DNA from: Shewanella oncorhynchi
GTDB taxonomy: Bacteria; Pseudomonadota; Gammaproteobacteria; Enterobacterales; Shewanellaceae
DNA length: 64,000 nt
Direction: 5' to 3'
NCBI RefSeq assembly: GCF_012584455.1
Contig: NZ_JABAEB010000013.1
Location: forward strand, 62,001-126,000
Shown in pieces: positions 63,774 through 64,000 of this stretch. A program made the translations under genes and the position numbers. The first letter of the stretch is position 1. Every line of letters begins with the position of its first letter. Under the pieces are notes generated by a model, which made no database searches, was not told where the DNA came from, and worked only from the letters and a program-made list of their open reading frames with translations.

Positions 63774-64000
63774 AGGAGCTTTCCTAGGTATTTGCTAACG
63801 GGGATTGTGACAAACAAGCCTCAAAATGAAACATGCGCTTCACCCACTCTAAGCCAAAACATTAAAGTTGGGATAATAAGGTCGCGGAGTATACAGACTA
63901 AGGGCTAAAGATGCGAGCAAGGATGTGATGCGCAGCTATAAATCGAGCCGTTTCAGTTGCGTTTATTTTGAGGTTGACCCAAGGCATCAGCGGATCATAG

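Noticed and set aside
63774..64000. Gene at the right end of the window
   Set aside because: The last 227 bases show no supported start, stop or motif; they are probably the ybiT upstream region.
1..64000. CRISPR arrays, rRNA and tRNA genes, insertion sequences
   Set aside because: I saw no regularly spaced repeats, no transposase genes with terminal repeats and no RNA gene signatures; short or diverged RNAs could have been missed by eye.

Overview
The window is a chromosomal segment of a gammaproteobacterium, most likely a Shewanella. The evidence is the conserved run gyrA-serC-(aspC)-aroA-cmk-rpsA-ihfB-lapA-lapB-pyrF, protein sequences of Shewanella type, moderate GC, and a chemotaxis operon that carries a CrsA/CrsR-like partner-switching pair. 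I had no database, so every assignment rests on reading motifs and on memory of the families.

Layout. 1-2943: end of gyrA, serC and a LysR regulator. 2940-5367 (minus): a YjjI/YjjW glycyl-radical enzyme and its activase. 5743-6933 (minus): aspC. 7369-13960: housekeeping block aroA, cmk, rpsA, ihfB, lapA, lapB, pyrF. 14146-17559: lipid-type SDR reductase, DUF2058 protein and an acyl-CoA dehydrogenase behind a PsrA-like palindrome. 17661-22864: dacB, a 58-residue membrane protein, a structured leader with DUF1904 gene and pssA, then emrD. 23242-27801: class C beta-lactamase, TapT-type tRNA modification enzyme and a Tat-exported PhoX. 28207-30947: AT-rich accessory block with a tyrosine recombinase, a ribbon-helix-helix protein and an orphan gene, separated by long hairpins and twin palindromes. 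31295-34189: RecQ-like helicase, small unknown gene and ecotin. 34832-36538: His-rich DmeF-type Co/Ni exporter with a MarR regulator. 36750-41953: S9 peptidase, EptA-like phosphoethanolamine transferase, diguanylate cyclase. 42086-44791 (minus): Pat/PatZ-like protein acetyltransferase. 45068-55823: ten-gene chemotaxis/partner-switch operon. 55932-57572 (minus): HPt-REC-REC-GGDEF protein. 57958-61956: accessory block with a methyltransferase-HNH nuclease pair, a lipoprotein, a zinc-site unknown and a Fic enzyme facing a 51-residue candidate antitoxin. 62163-63773 (minus): ABC-F protein YbiT.

How the genes work together. The che operon encodes a complete adaptation-capable array (CheA, CheW, CheY, CheR, CheB, CheD, a double-PAS soluble receptor with a CheR-tether-like C terminus). 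It begins with a minimal receptor-like protein, a STAS protein and a REC-PP2C-ATPase regulator, so chemosensory input may be tied to a partner switch on a sigma factor. Two GGEEF proteins lie on either side of this region.

The most interesting leads are: the convergent Fic/51-residue gene; the overlapping methyltransferase-HNH cassette; the Asn at the phosphoacceptor position of the CrsR-like receiver; three GFGFFE-type repeats in the CheA linker; the cloverleaf-like leader before the DUF1904-pssA genes; and the recombinase/RHH block with its palindromes.
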